DNA of 64,000 nucleotides, from positions 1 through 64,000 of the forward strand of contig MDYQ01000613.1 in NCBI GenBank assembly GCA_003024175.1, in the 5' to 3' direction. The position numbers and the translations under genes were made by a program. The notes beneath the pieces were generated by a model. The model was not told where the DNA came from and ran no database searches. It saw nothing but the letters and a program-made list of their open reading frames with translations. Position 1 is the first letter of the stretch. Each line of letters starts with the position of its first letter. Below, piece after piece: positions 52,564-64,000 of this stretch. Origin of the DNA: Planoprotostelium fungivorum (Eukaryota; Evosea; Variosea; Cavosteliida; Cavosteliaceae).

Positions 52564-53889
52564 TCAAACAAGGCTCTGTGCATCCTTCTTGTCTAATTCC
52601 TCCTTCTGTTTGACGAGTTGCATCAACCTTGCATCTCTCCACTTTGATCTCTCTCCCAACTTTTCGACATCGAGTAGACCTCTCCTGGCATCATTGACCG
52701 TCTTCACGACTTCATCGGTCCACTTTCTTGGCTCTGATTGCTGCTGTGCGAGTTTGAACATGTTGCCGCTGTATCTCTGTGCATAGTCTGAAACTCCATG
52801 GGGTGCATTGAGATCGATCCTGAAATCATATGAGTCGATCACGTGAGATGATTCGAAGGCATCACGTTTCGAATGGACCCATGAAAGACCAGCGAAGGCC
52901 GAGACCGTCCTTCATGGTGATGTCTAAATCTTCGGGGGAGATGTAATCTTCTTCGACGAGTTTGAATGCCTCATTCAGGACAGCAGATTGAAGACGATTG
53001 AGGATGAAGCTGTCGATCTCCTTCTTGACAACGATGGGCTTCTTACCGACCTGTTTGATGTCATTTGTTTACATTATACAGAATGGAGGACGTGAGAGAT
53101 GATGTTTCACCTTCAGTAAGACTTCTCTCGCCCTCGATGTGACCTCTGGGTCTGTGTAGGAGGCAGGTACGATCTCGACTAATGGAATGAGATGGACAGG
53201 ATTGACGGGGTGGGTGATCAGACATCTCCTCTTGACGTCATCATCCAGTTCCTGTCGAAGATTGAGTCATCCATCGATCCACTCCATTCTCGCATCACAT
53301 TGGTAAAGGAGGAGCTGGGGATGGCGGAAGAAGATGAGCCGATGACGATCTGTTTGGACGTGAGACACGATTGTCTGTATCACGATGCAGGATCACCTCT
53401 GACAACTGTGTTGGGAAACTTGCTTTGACCTTCTCATTTCGAAGGGCCTTCTGTATCTCAAAACATGCAGCCTTCTTCAACTCGACAGTCTCTGGAACAC
53501 ACTCTTGTATCCATACGACATTTTCGACTGCCTGCGACATCCAATTAGAATCGTCACACCATATGATCGTACCTCTTCGAGTGTAGCAGCGGCCGTGATG
53601 CGAGACACCAGTTCATCGGCTGAGGATGTCAAATCACCTAAGAGGTCTGCTTCTTTCAGCTGTTGTGCCATGGAATGGATGGCGGGGATCGCCTTCGAGG
53701 CAGCTGACGCTCGATCAGTTTCGAGCATCGTGACGTGTCTTTAGCCATACCATCTGGGAAGACATCATACAATCGGACGGGGTGTCCTGCCTTGGCGAAG
53801 ACGATGGCCCAGCTCTTTCCCACCATTCCACTACCTACGACGGCGACGGCATGTCTCTCCTCTACGAGTGTCTGTTGCAGGGTGCTCAT
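52564..53889 (-). CDS. Lambda-crystallin / 3-hydroxyacyl-CoA dehydrogenase family enzyme (CRYL1-like)
   Basis: NAD-dependent dehydrogenase; the animal enzyme oxidises L-gulonate. Start at 53889, MSTLQQTLVEERHAVAVVGS, with the nucleotide loop VVGSGMVGKSWAIVFAKAGH and the strand-2 acid in VRLYDVFPDG. Then IPAIHSMAQQLKEADLLG, NVVWIQECVPETVELKK, HPVNPVHLIPLVEIVPA (active-site His region), SFILNRLQSAVLNEAFKLVE and GLGLRWSFMGPFE. The C-terminal helical domain has GVSDYAQRYSGNMFKLAQQQ, matching the DYCQRYS block of CRYL1. It ends KKDAQSLV. Divergent from primase with 285 bp between starts. Confidence 0.88.
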
Positions 53890-54174
53890 TGTGTCTGCGT
53901 TTGTGTGGTGTTTGACGAGTTGTATTTTTCATTGTAGACGATATAAAACGTCTACGTTACCGACAGCGAGGTGGACAAAGAAGATATTATCCACGATGAT
54001 GTGAACTGTCTATATGTTCTCTATCGTTAGAGAAGGAGCACAAATATTGCGAGAGATCACAAATATTGCAAATAAACATCGCATCCATTGTAGAGGAGAA
54101 CTTTCTGCGAACATAAACGCGGCTGGCGGGAGATTTGAAAACGGAGACCGCCCATCGGCGAGCAGACAACAACC

Positions 54175-55942
54175 ATGACGAAGGGTGTTCTTAAACCGGA
54201 TCAATATGATTATGAGACGTTTCAGAAGATCTACTATGGTGACGTTTGATGTCTTAACCCCATTGATGTAATCAGATCGACTCTTCCCCATCAATGAGAT
54301 GTATGACTGGTTGAGTTACGATAATGGTGAATCATTTTTCTTTCTCACGTGTTTTCCTCACACATTTCAGCCGATAGAGAGTACTTCAGCAATCGAGAAT
54401 TCTCTTTCACTCTGGCCGGTGATGTTTACACGCGTTACCGCTCTTTCAACAGCAAAGAAGCTTTCCACAAGGAACTCTCATCTTCAAATCCCAACAAGAT
54501 CGACATTGGCGCCGTCTATAATGCACCCGTGAGTTCCCTCGTACTTGATCCTCCACGATCATCTCTCCACATCATCTCAATCTGCATCTGATTCGATCTC
54601 AGCCCAACAAGAGAGAGCTCTACGCCAAGTCTTTCGCCCCAAAAGAGAAAGAACTCGTCTTCGATATCGACATGACTGATTACGATGATGTCCGAACCTG
54701 CTGCTCCGACGCCAACATCTGTCGAAAATGTTGGGTTTTCATGACTATCTCCATCAAGATCGTCAACCGCATCTTGACCGGTGAGGCATTTCATCTCTTG
54801 CATCGTGATCTCACATGTCCACAGATGAGTTCGGCTTCAAGCATGTCATGTGGGTCTATTCCGGCAGAAGAGGTATCCACTGCTGGGTGTGCGACGTTCG
54901 AGCCAGGAGATTGAGCCAAGAGGCCAGACGTGCCATCGCCGATTACATCACGGTCGTGAAGGTGATCGAACGTCGTCACATGATCATCGCAGCTCATCTT
55001 CCGCAGAGTGGAGATAAGAATAGCAAGAAGGTCAATTTGGGGCCTCAGATTCATCCTTCTCAGATGAAATCGTTCAAGGTGATGCGAGATGATGATGCGA
55101 TGGACGATGATCTCACGATGATCAGGATGTGCTGGAGCCCTTCTTCACGGAGCAACTTCTGGAGCAGCAGATGCTTATGAGCGAAGGAAATCGGGAGAAG
55201 ATCTTGGACTTGATTCAAGATGATGCAGCGAAGGCTGGTGAGTCATCTCCATCTCCACATCATGGTCACGATCATCACTATCATGTCACCATCACGATCA
55301 TCATCATCATGTTCTAAAGATGTCACCATCACCACTGTTGACTTTCACACAGCCATACTCAAAGCCTGGAGCGGCCGCAACAATGATACTCCCCAGCAGA
55401 TATGGTCCACCCTCAAACAAACTCTTCCCAGTGATGTGAGTCCCTCCCTCCCCCCTCCCTCCCTCCCCCCTCACCCTTCTCTACCAGATCCGAGGCCGAC
55501 GCATCCACGACATCATATTCACGTACAGCTACCCTCGTTTAGACGTGCACGTGTCTGTCGGTCTCAATCACCTTCTAAAGTCTCCCTTCTGTATCCATCC
55601 AAAGACAGGAAGAGTCTGTGTACCGATCGACCCGGAAAAGTGTGAAGAGTTTGACCCCACGAGCGTGCCCGATCTGTATACTCTCGTCGAGCAGTTGAGA
55701 GACAACCGACCGATAAAGAAGAAGGGTGAGATGATGATGATGATGATGGTCCGAAGACGTGTCACCGTGATCGGCTCGCGATGATGATGATGGAGACTGA
55801 AAGAGAGACAGATGGTAAAGAGGTCGTTCCGACGGATCTGGATGAGCATGTCAAGTTCTTCTCGAAGAAGTTTGTGGCACCCTTGAAGGCAGCCATACAG
55901 AAGGAGAAGGCGCCCACTATCAAGGATGCAACTGATTTTTAA
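54175..55942 (+). CDS. DNA primase small (catalytic) subunit
   Basis: Makes RNA primers in the DNA polymerase alpha-primase complex. Start at 54175 (MTKGVLKPDQYDYETFQKIY). Conserved blocks: FPINEMYDWLSYDN, REYFSNREFSFTLAGDVYTR, KELVFDIDMTDYDDVRTCCS (catalytic Asp-x-Asp and first zinc ligands, continuing ANICRKCW), FGFKHVMWVYSGRRGIHCWV (SGRRG-x-H motif), and LDVHVSVGLNHLLKSPFCIH followed by PKTGRVCVPID. The C-terminus ends APTIKDATDF. Short introns, some with GATGAT tracts. Family length is about 400 residues, which fits. Confidence 0.93.
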
Positions 55943-56108
55943 AATACAAGATGGAACATGATCTTTGTGATGTGTAATCATGATACTTCCATCTCATACA
56001 AAGATTCTCATAGGCTAGCACGACAGTCTCTGCCACTTGTTTTAAAGTGGACATCAACTGTGAGATGAGTCTGGTGTGTGCGTTCTGTATTTCATTTCGA
56101 TTTTGCAT
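55920..56108 (-). CDS. Possible small protein converging on primase
   Basis: 62 codons opening MQNRNEIQNAHTRLISQLMS and TLKQVAETVVLAYENLCM, a helical pattern. Its stop would overlap the 3' end of the primase gene on the other strand. It may instead be untranslated sequence. No family recognised. Confidence 0.25.
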   Translation of the reverse strand: MQNRNEIQNAHTRLISQLMSTLKQVAETVVLAYENLCMRWKYHDYTSQRSCSILYFKNQLHP

Positions 56109-56183
56109 ACAAGATATTGTGAGCAGACCACGTCTAAACTGCTATACGATATAACTCCAAACATCCATTTACGGTCTTCCTTT

Positions 56184-56624
56184 TTATTTCGATCGTCCAT
56201 CATGCCAGAACGTCTTAAGCTTTTGCATCTGCTCTTGGAACTTGGGCGTAGTTATGATGGCGATGGACAACCAGACAGAGTATGCCGCTAATCCACATTT
56301 GGAGGCCCTGTTTCACGTGTATAGTCTATCGAGCACATCGGTTGGCATGGTGGTGGAGGGTAAGTTCAAACGTGTGTGGAAATCGTTGAGGATGTGGTGG
56401 TCGTTGCCTTTGTACTGCGCGAACCTTCTCAGCCACACGGCCCGTTTGGTGGTGCGAGCAACGATGATGCTGGCGGCGATGAGAGCGTAGCTCTGTTGCC
56501 AGGGTTTGAGGAGGAAAGGTCCGCACATTCTGGCAATGGCAGGGCTGTAGACCCAGGGATGATCGGCAGCACCCTGCCGGATGATGGCCTCGCGTGTAAT
56601 AATGATCTTACCTGCTGCGGTCAT
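56184..56624 (-). CDS. Small basic membrane-associated protein, probably mitochondrial
   Basis: Two exons joined by a 99 bp intron that keeps frame. Start at 56624 (MTAAGKIIITREAIIRQGAA), then WVYSPAIARMCGPFLLKPWQ, a hydrophobic helix SYALIAASIIVARTTKRAVW, LRRFAQYKGNDHHILNDFHT, and after the intron PAYSVWLSIAITTPKFQEQM with a basic end KTFWHDGRSK. About 117 residues with one or two membrane-associated helices and net positive charge, in the style of small respiratory-chain accessory subunits. No family recognised. Confidence 0.5.
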
Positions 56625-57659
56625 ACGTCCACCCGATCAGAGATCGTGAGCCAGTGATCCAATTGTCTTTCAGAAGCAGTCTCTATCATTCGAGAGTGGC
56701 CGCCTTTGAAGAGCCACTTGCTTGTTCAAGACCTACAACATCGGACATCTTTCTTATCATCGATCGTGAGACCTTTCAGAAAGAGCTCGTTTCGGGGGCG
56801 AGAGGTGGTGGTCATTTGAACTACACAAGTTGGACATGCTTTCACGATGTTCTTTCATATCATAATATATAACTACATCAGAACGAATAGAACTCATCCA
56901 GTGCCTAAAGTTGTGACCGTTGATGATCCGTTCTGCAAGGAAACTCGCACCTGCGAATGCGAATCATAACACGGAAGCACACCACGCGGAATGGCTGTTC
57001 ATGAAGAGAACATGCAAGTGGGCAAGACAGATGACGAAACTCACACAGGAAATAGAAGAGAGAAGATGAGCAATCCAGAACGTAAAGAAATAGGTAGCGA
57101 GCAGGATGGTGATGCATCAGGGTTATCCATCGGGTGTGATGTGATGCCCACAGGAGACACTGTCACAAAGGAGGTGAGAGTCTGTGTCGTTCTTGAAAAA
57201 AGAGGTAACTCACACGTGAAAAGCAGGGCGTCAGAAACAGTGCACTTGTCACCTTATTCGAGATATCGTCCTCCACCGAGCAGCGCTTTCTATAGTCGCA
57301 AGTGCTATCCTACTGTACCACGTGTAATGGTCTCTTCAAGTGTTATAATCGAGTCAATAGGACGGTAGCTACCGTGTCTATGCAGTGTTCTCAAAATATA
57401 GGAATGAGAAAAAGTACACAGACCTTAAGCTTAAAGAGGATGATTTAGAGGTGACGCTGCCAAAACTCACCGTGAAACGCCCACCTTATAGGCCCTTTAG
57501 AGGATACTGAAGTATCCTTAACAGAGTCAAATCTTAGAATGTGACACCGGCCCCGCGGCTGTGGTGAATTTTCTCTTTTTATCAGAAGTGCAGTTCTTTG
57601 CACACCAGGACAGCCACTCAAGTCCCTCCCTATATCGCACCGCCAACACAAGATCGACC
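56625..57659. other. 1 kb intergenic region with one unconfirmed open frame
   Basis: Plus-strand frame 56991-57368 (125 codons, MAVHEENMQVGKTDDETHTG, hydrophilic throughout, ending VIIESIGR) is the only candidate and has no family resemblance or splice support. The rest is flank and promoter of the genes at either side. Confidence 0.3.
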
Positions 57660-59777
57660 ATGCAGCTGTCCAACAGTGGCTCTTCGTTTAAAGTGAGAAG
57701 GTCTTCTTCAGCCTCATCTTCGGACGTGGACGTTCACATCAAGGTGAGTGACCGTGTGAGTCGGTGGATGATCGAAGACAGGCCGTCCTTCAGAACGACT
57801 TCTCGTCCATCCCTGCCATCCTCTCCATCGTCCCGCATGAAGACTGGTTCGTCTTAGCCGATCACCTCTTCGCATATCACAGCGAGATGGATGCGTGGCC
57901 ACTTGTCGTCTGGGCCGCCTCTCAGAGGACACCCGATGATATCACATTGACGGGAGAACAGTTCCACGATATGATTGCAAAGAGAAACCTTTTCTCAGAC
58001 TTGACCGTCAAATGGAACAGAAGTCTCATCGAGGACTTCTATATCAAGGCCAAATCGTCCTACATGGAGTTCACCGTGAGATCTTCATTCGAACATCGCA
58101 CGCTGACTCTATAAAAGGATTTTGAAGGAGTGGAAGAGAAGCAGAAGATCAGTGACCTCATCTCGATCATACTGAAGAACTTTGCCGACACACCTCCTGA
58201 AGACATGCCTCTGTGATGCACGACGTCTTCGCCTCTCCCTTACCCTCTCAGGTTGACCGCCAAATCGGGAGCCCTCTTTAATGACATGGTCGGTGCTGGA
58301 GATGAAGCATGCGACAGAACACACTTTTTATATTTGGACATCGCCATCATCCCTCTCGTTTTAAACCCAACTCTAGTCAACTTAGATGACATTCACTGTG
58401 AGACACATCATCTTATCTGAGAAGATGCAAAAATATTTATTATTCTATCACTGACAAACCAACAGACGTGAGACCACAGAAGCTCCAATCTCTCCTCGAC
58501 GAATGTGGCAGGTGCTTCTCATCGCGATGGACTCTCATCGATGTCTGACTCCATCAGACTCCTCCATCGATTTGGAAAGATCAGAGAAGAACCACTCGAC
58601 GAACCTTATCAATCCATGTTAGAGGAGAGAGGTGCAGCTCTTAAAGCTGCCGTGCCCGTCCAATTTTCCTGGGCCACCATCGAAAAGATGGAAAAGATCT
58701 GGAAAGCCCACGTGAGTTTTATTTCATTTTATTCTCCACGCCGTGACTTCATACAGAACCTTCCAAATGCGAGGAAATTGAAGCGTTTGGAACATGAGAT
58801 GAGAGAGATGATAGAAGGACACTCTGATGAGGCTAGGAGCGGTCACTCTTCACAGACAACCGAGGTAGAGCCTATGTCTTTAAAGACAAGCTGACGTCAT
58901 CAACAGACGGGATATGTGAGATTATTAGAAAAGATGAAGGAACCGCAGTGGAAGGCGGGAAAGGTGGAGAGGGGGGTGACCGAATACAGTCTGGCCAAGG
59001 GTGACGTGAGCGTGAAAATTCGTCGGAATTTCATGGCTCAAGTTGTACAGGGTATCGGTGCTATGGTGGAGGCGGAAATTTCTGGAGAAATTTCAGTGTT
59101 GAGGAAATTGATCGAAGACATCTTTCATCAGATGAAGCTCTTCTCGGTGAGATATCATGAATCTAAAAATAGAATCGATTTACATGAATCGATCTACATC
59201 TTTGAATGTACATACATATCGATGCATGAATAGGTGCACACTAGATATTCGATCACAATTCATTCATCTATATGATGCATCTATTTATATGACATTCAGA
59301 CGACGAAAATACATTTGTGATGTGACTGACGTGAGAACAGAAAGTAGAGATGGACGTTGTAGATCGAGAGAGTAGTAACCTTCAATTCAGAATTCAAGCC
59401 CCATTTCCCTTCTCCCCCCGGTACGTCAGTGCAGAAGTTCAATACTACGCACAGAATGGAGAGGCTGGTGCTGTCATCCATCAATCAGACAGCCACTCTA
59501 CCCCCTCCGGTCATCAGAGGGCAAAAGTGTTACGTGAGACGATCATCGCGGACGATCGTCATGATGACGGTGAACAGTGTCGGGTGTTCACGTTTCGAGT
59601 TTGGGAAGAAGCAAAGTGAAGGTGTTGGTGATGATACACATCGACATGTGTTCCAGCATTCCAAATTGGGTGAGTCGAATTCGTGAGAGGGTGACTGATG
59701 ATGAGCAGGCGGCGTCCAGTCAGAGCTCTTCGATCCGAAAAAATTTGGCCAAGATCTTCAGGGAGATGAACAAATAA
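57660..59777 (+). CDS. Helical-domain protein with C-terminal START-like lipid-binding domain
   Basis: Start at 57660 (MQLSNSGSSFKVRRSSSASS), a Ser-rich basic leader. After an intron the protein continues AVLQNDFSSIPAILSIVPHE, FVLADHLFAYHSEMDAWPLV, FSDLTVKWNRSLIEDFYIKA, EKQKISDLISIILKNFADT and FLYLDIAIIPLVLNPTLVN, all helical, with weak resemblance to small-GTPase regulatory folds that I do not press. The C-terminal part, KVERGVTEYSLAKGDVSVKI with SNLQFRIQAPFPFSPR and KVKVLVMIHIDMCSSIPNWV, follows the START pattern ending in an S-IP-x-W helix entry. Ends NLAKIFREMNK at 59777. The intron at 58711 carries the TTTTATTTCATTTTATT core. It converges on CMTR2 with a 44 bp gap. Confidence 0.6.
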
Positions 59778-59821
59778 ATGTACCAAGAGTGAATTGCACG
59801 AGAAGATTAAAATCCATTTTT

Positions 59822-62800
59822 TTACATTTCATTTGCCCGTGAGACCTTTCGAGCGAAAGAATAGATCCAATTGGGATCTTCCGTGAAATTTACATCGTTC
59901 TCCAGATTCTCCATCACAAATTGGAGCGCCTGCTCCATTCAGCCCTCCGTCCAGCGTACACGACTCAGACTCACCCCCAATTGAGCTCTGTCCATCGTGT
60001 CGTTCGTCTGGCACACAAATTCAACGAATTCGTAATTGAATTCGTTCATAGGAACAATTTCCAGTAATTCTGAATCTGCGAGGGCATTTAAATCGTCGAA
60101 TTCGAGTTTGGCTCGTTGTAGATGATCGACGGCCCAAGATTGACCTTCTTTGTAACCTTGACAGATGAAGTAGCTGATCTACAATCAGCCGGTACGTCTC
60201 GTTACGTACACTCACCGATCGGGGAGGTAAGGTATAGATAAGGCCGGCCGGAAAAAATGTGCCGTCTCAAATATTTGGGACAAGATCCACAGTATACCCA
60301 CGGTGAATCTACAATGCGCCGAAACCACATTCAGGATGATGATTCCGCCCTCTTTTAATCTCGCCAGCGACAGCAGCACCCCCTCTAACAGAGATCTTCT
60401 ATGTCTCAACTGTCTCCTTTCATTCATTGAACGAGAGATCGAGAGAGTCACCTCGTCTTGTGATGTGAGTGATGGAGGATGTTGTGATGATCGGACGTCG
60501 GTGATGATGAGTGGATGCATGTCTTGTGTTTCTCCCTCTTTTTTCTCTGTTTATGAATAAATACAAATAAACGTCGGGTTTAAAGATTGATGATAATGCC
60601 AGATAGAGGAGATACAAATGAAGACAGAACTTACTCAGATGATGTACCCTGATGCTCTTCTGTGAAAAGTATTGAGACATCCCTTCTATGGTATCTGTGT
60701 CACCCAGGGTGAGTACTGTGGGGGTTTCGAATCTTCCGCGAAGATTCTCAGAGATAGAGAAGGTCCAATCGATGTTGGCAGCTTCTAAATACCCTCCCTT
60801 CATTCCCACTCGAATGAAACGCTCCCTCGCCGTGAAGCGGAAAGCGATCTACAACCAGTCAATCTTTTAATTCTATGAAATTAAAAATCTATCTTTGAGA
60901 CATCTTCATCTAACGAAAGAAGAGGAACGTGTAGATGATATACCTCTTTGGATAATATTTTGTTCGTTGAAATGTCTCTCGTCATTGCACGTAACTGGTC
61001 CGTGATGGTTCGATCCATCGTAAATCGATAATTGAATATCTCATCGAATCTACAACGATTCTCTCAGTATCTCTCTTGTGATCGTCACTCACCTCTTTCC
61101 TCGTTTCAGCCAAGACTCGGTTTCGAATCCCACTCCCAGCCCCTGATTTTTCACCACCCCAGAAGAGATACCGTCGGAACCTTCCACATCGATACCATTC
61201 GGTTTGGTGAATCCCATCTTTTCCATCATCTCTTCTGCTTCTCTCTCGTCTGATGCTTGTCTTTCATCTGATGCTTTTCCTTCATCTGATGCTTGTCTTT
61301 CATCTGATGCTTCTCTCTCGGCTGATGCTTGTCTTTCATCTGATGCTTCTCTCTCGGCTGATGGTTCTCCTTCTCTTCTCGTCCTCTTTGTGGGTTGTGA
61401 AATGATTTCCGTCGGTGAGTCATCGGGAGGGGGTTCGAATTGGCTCGTTGTAGATGGAGAAGAGGGTTCGTTGTAGATGATGGCGTCTAGATCGATGGAG
61501 GGTAGCATTCGATCGGTCACTCTCAGTGTACCACTGGTGCCTGTCAATCCAAACCTGTAACGATCAGCATGTGACACCCCCATGACACGGATGAGAAACA
61601 TCATGACGTTCGTGACATGAACTACGACAGTGACAAGGTATCGTAACGATGTCTATAGAAGGTCAATGTGACATCTCACCTCATTCTGAACTCCCTCGCG
61701 ATCCTCTGTTTCTCTTTGATGATGTAATGTCTCTCCCCTCGCATGCCTTCGTACAGTCGAATGTTTCTCTTCATCACAGCCTCTTGCATCTCCGCGAACA
61801 TTTTTGAACATTCTTCGAATTCTCTCTGAAATTTCTGGGAAATATCCGACAGAGGGAAGAGGGCTCTGTCTGTGGGCTCACGATCGGCCACGAAGGAGAG
61901 GAGAATTTTCAGGTAATTTTCTTCGATGCCTCTGAATCCTTTGCATACGATGTAGACCTACACCTTCTTCAGTCTCCATGTGATGACGATGATCGATGTC
62001 TGCATGATCGCGTTCATCTCATGATCACCATATCATGATGATCATCATGATGATCATCGTGATCGACACGAGTTGATTGTTATAGAGCATGAGAAGATTA
62101 CCTCAGAGTTTCCCGCCTTACTCGTCACCGGTTTACACACTGTGACTCGATCGAAGAGGACCACCAGCAAGTATACGATGCAGAGGGAGGAGTGAAGAAA
62201 GAGAGTGAAAGATTTGACCACGAGGCTGCCGCCTAGTTGTAAAACGGATAAGGAGCAGACGATCTCGCAATAGCGAAGGGGTGAGACGATCTCCTCTTGC
62301 TCGTTGGCGGCTGGATAACAGTTGATGCTTCCGTCTGCTGTGACGAGTGTAGCCCGGCCTCTCTTCTCTAAGTAAGAATCAGATGTGATGATGATCGGTG
62401 ATGATGGTGATGATGGTGATGATGTGTGATTAGATGTGAAGATGATTCTGATGGTGATGTGATGTCATCAAAATAGATGAAAGATGTAGAGGTGATCATT
62501 GATGATGGAAGGTGATGATGGATGAACACCTCTGAAGCTGTCACAGATGTGAAATAGATTTGTCTTGTTCATAATGTCGCCCGTATTATCCACTCCAAAC
62601 ATCCAATTCGGTAAAGTGTGCAAGATGAACCGATCATCATCGATCATCGCATTCAGACTGTTTCCTTCATCGACATCAGATCCATCCATCGTGTCATCTT
62701 TTCTCATTCAAAACGACTCACCTTCGTAGTAAGGATTGAGGGATGATGCGTTCCACTCCCATTGGACTTGTTTGTGCCTCGTTTTGAGGAAGTGATTGAG

Positions 62801-63280
62801 AGCACAGATGAAACCGCCAGGTGCCTCGCAGATGTGGAGTGTCTTGATGAAATTATCTCCATCCGTGAGAGATAAGAGATCGTAGGCACACAACATCTCG
62901 TAGAACTTTGTCCATGCGATGGTGCACATTTCGGGGGCGATGTCCTTCTTGAGTTCTCGTACTACGGTGGACGACAGGGACGTGAAGTTGGTGTGTGATG
63001 ACCAGCGATCGAGGTCGTAGTTACTCAGCATGCACTTCGTTTCTTCGAGTCTCTTCTTGATGTCTACGAGACCTTCTACGATGTAACTGTCACTGCTGAA
63101 TATGTGATCTGAGGGTGGAAGAGGTGTCTCAGCACCTTTTGTAGAGCTGAAGGTGAACTCTTTGTCGATCCATTCGCCCGGCTTACCGATGTGTCTCTCC
63201 AAAACCTCCAGCTCTTCGGGATTCATCCATGCTCCCTTCACACGAAATGACGTGTTGACTGTCAGGCCTTTCTTTGTCAT
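59822..63280 (-). CDS. Cap-specific mRNA 2'-O-methyltransferase 2 (CMTR2-like)
   Basis: FtsJ/RrmJ-fold enzyme that methylates the second transcribed nucleotide of capped mRNA. Start at 63280 (MTKKGLTVNTSFRVKGAWMN). Catalytic domain: SSTVVRELKKDIAPEMCTIA, LHICEAPGGFICALNHFLKT (SAM loop), QWEWNASSLNPYYEG, DDRFILHTLPNWMFGVDNTG followed by DIMN, LVTADGSINCYP, and GGSLVVKSFTLF. Then FRGIEENYLKILLSFVADRE, a Ser/Asp/Glu/Arg repeat insert (about 61240-61380), and a second, degenerate methyltransferase-like domain with WTFSISENLRGRFETPTVLT, LGDTDTIEGMSQYF and LKEGGIIILNVVSAHCRFTV. It ends FARKVSRANEM. This two-domain plan is that of CMTR2. One intron ends GGCTGATTGTAGATCAG. Confidence 0.9.
61240..61372 (-). 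repeat. Coding repeat of six-residue units in CMTR2
   Basis: 18 bp units encoding SDERQA/SAEREA-type hexapeptides, about seven in a row, giving a highly charged, presumably disordered insert. Confidence 0.8.
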
Positions 63281-63499
63281 GATGATGATCTCGATCAAGG
63301 TGGATGCGATGTGATCGTGTGTCCATTGTAGATCGTGGAAATTTTTCGGTCAATTTGAAAGTTTTCACAAGCAAGAGAAGCTCATCATGATCGCGATCTG
63401 ATGGCTTGCGTCACCATCCCAAACTCGTATATTCACATCACATCTTCCACCTTGTGTAAAAAATAGAAATAAAACGATATACACAAATCTTTTAAATAA

Positions 63500-64000
63500 T
63501 CATTCCTCAGGAATCAGCGTCGGTACTTTCAAGTGCCCGTTCTTCCTCTTAAACTGTATCAGCTCCTGATATCGAACCATCCACAGGTCGTGGTTTCTCT
63601 TCGCTCTCCCACTGAGTGACTGCACTTGTGGTGTGGCTAGTATCTCCTGCTCTGCCTCCAACAGTAGAGAGGGCGGGGGCATGTCTGGACAGCCCTTGTG
63701 TTTCGTGACCTTGTGTTGTTTCGACCAGATGAAGCCGATGAGATCGAGGAGTTTGATCCTGTACTCGGGTAGCTCGCCGGACTTTTTGTCTTGGCGTTGG
63801 GTGCACATCCAAGAGGATAATTGGTTTCTCCTCATCTTCTTGTTGTTTAAGACTGCTGAGCGTGAGAAAGATGGACATGTGATAATGTCATTTGGGACGA
63901 GATGAAGTGAAGACGAAGAGAGAGGATGTTGGGGGTCTCACCGAGATGAGGTGACTCCATCATGGATCGATCGAGGTTGTGGACGTCTATGGGTAATGGC
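63500..64000 (-). CDS. Helicase-associated (HA) domain protein, partial
   Basis: 3' end of a minus-strand gene that enters from the right edge. The last exon reads MRRNQLSSWMCTQRQDKKSG and PEYRIKLLDLIGFIW, the L-x-x-W-x-x-x-Q-R...R-x-x-x-L-x-x-I-G-F-x-W pattern of the HA domain. A second unit starts WMVRYQELIQFKRKNGHLKV (the W-x-x-x-x-x-x-L-x-x-F-x-x-x-N-GH-x-x-VP pattern), ending PTLIPEE at 63500. An upstream exon near the edge reads PIDVHNLDRSMMESPHL. HA-domain proteins are common in protists and bacteria and the role is unknown; a link to helicases cannot be checked here. Confidence 0.7.

Overview
This is a gene-dense stretch of a eukaryotic nuclear genome. Nearly every gene is cut by many short GT-AG introns, mostly about 40 to 100 bp and often made of GATGAT/ATCATG low-complexity sequence. 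I recognise about 22 genes from protein family signatures. They include an RNA-dependent RNA polymerase of the eukaryotic RNAi type, Raptor (TORC1), PAM16, a TEX9-like ciliary/centrosomal protein, divergently transcribed alpha- and beta-tubulin genes, a homeobox gene and a GPI-anchored surface protein. This mix, with compact genes and no sign of plant, fungal or animal-specific features, suggests a free-living amoeboid protist, plausibly an amoebozoan such as a protostelid. The organism is an inference, not something I can prove from the window.

Layout: 1-1.2 kb holds the 5' part of an ACSF3-like malonyl-CoA synthetase; 1.3-4.5 kb a tandem aquaporin pair, the first copy carrying an assembly duplication at a single N; 5.4-6.2 kb small uncertain genes; 6.4-9.2 kb an F-box/LRR gene; 9.4-12.7 kb NUDT8-like Nudix hydrolase, RPA3 and malate dehydrogenase; 12.8-14.7 kb two unknown genes; 15.7-17.4 kb a secreted berberine-bridge-type FAD oxidase; 18.0-21.5 kb the RNA-dependent RNA polymerase; 21.5-25 kb an unknown gene, an R3H gene and a tiny homeodomain gene; 25.3-29.6 kb a UbiG/COQ3-type methyltransferase, PAM16 and an armadillo/PH-like protein; 30-33.3 kb the tubulin pair; 33.5-41.8 kb TEX9, a HEAT plus CCCH zinc-finger protein and UTP6; 43-45.7 kb the surface protein; 46.1-51.7 kb Raptor; 52.6-59.8 kb lambda-crystallin-type dehydrogenase, primase small subunit, a small membrane protein and a START-like protein; 59.8-63.3 kb CMTR2 cap methyltransferase; 63.5 kb to the edge a helicase-associated-domain protein.

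There is no operon logic. Neighbours are mostly unrelated housekeeping genes on alternating strands, with very short convergent gaps (9, 22, 30 and 44 bp) and short divergent promoters (58, 125, 285 and 464 bp). The one clear functional pairing is the head-to-head tubulin pair, whose shared promoter carries two identical CTATTTTTAG boxes placed about 100 bp from each start codon. RPA3 and primase are both replication genes but lie 43 kb apart. No virus-like element, transposon, tRNA, rRNA or CRISPR array was found.
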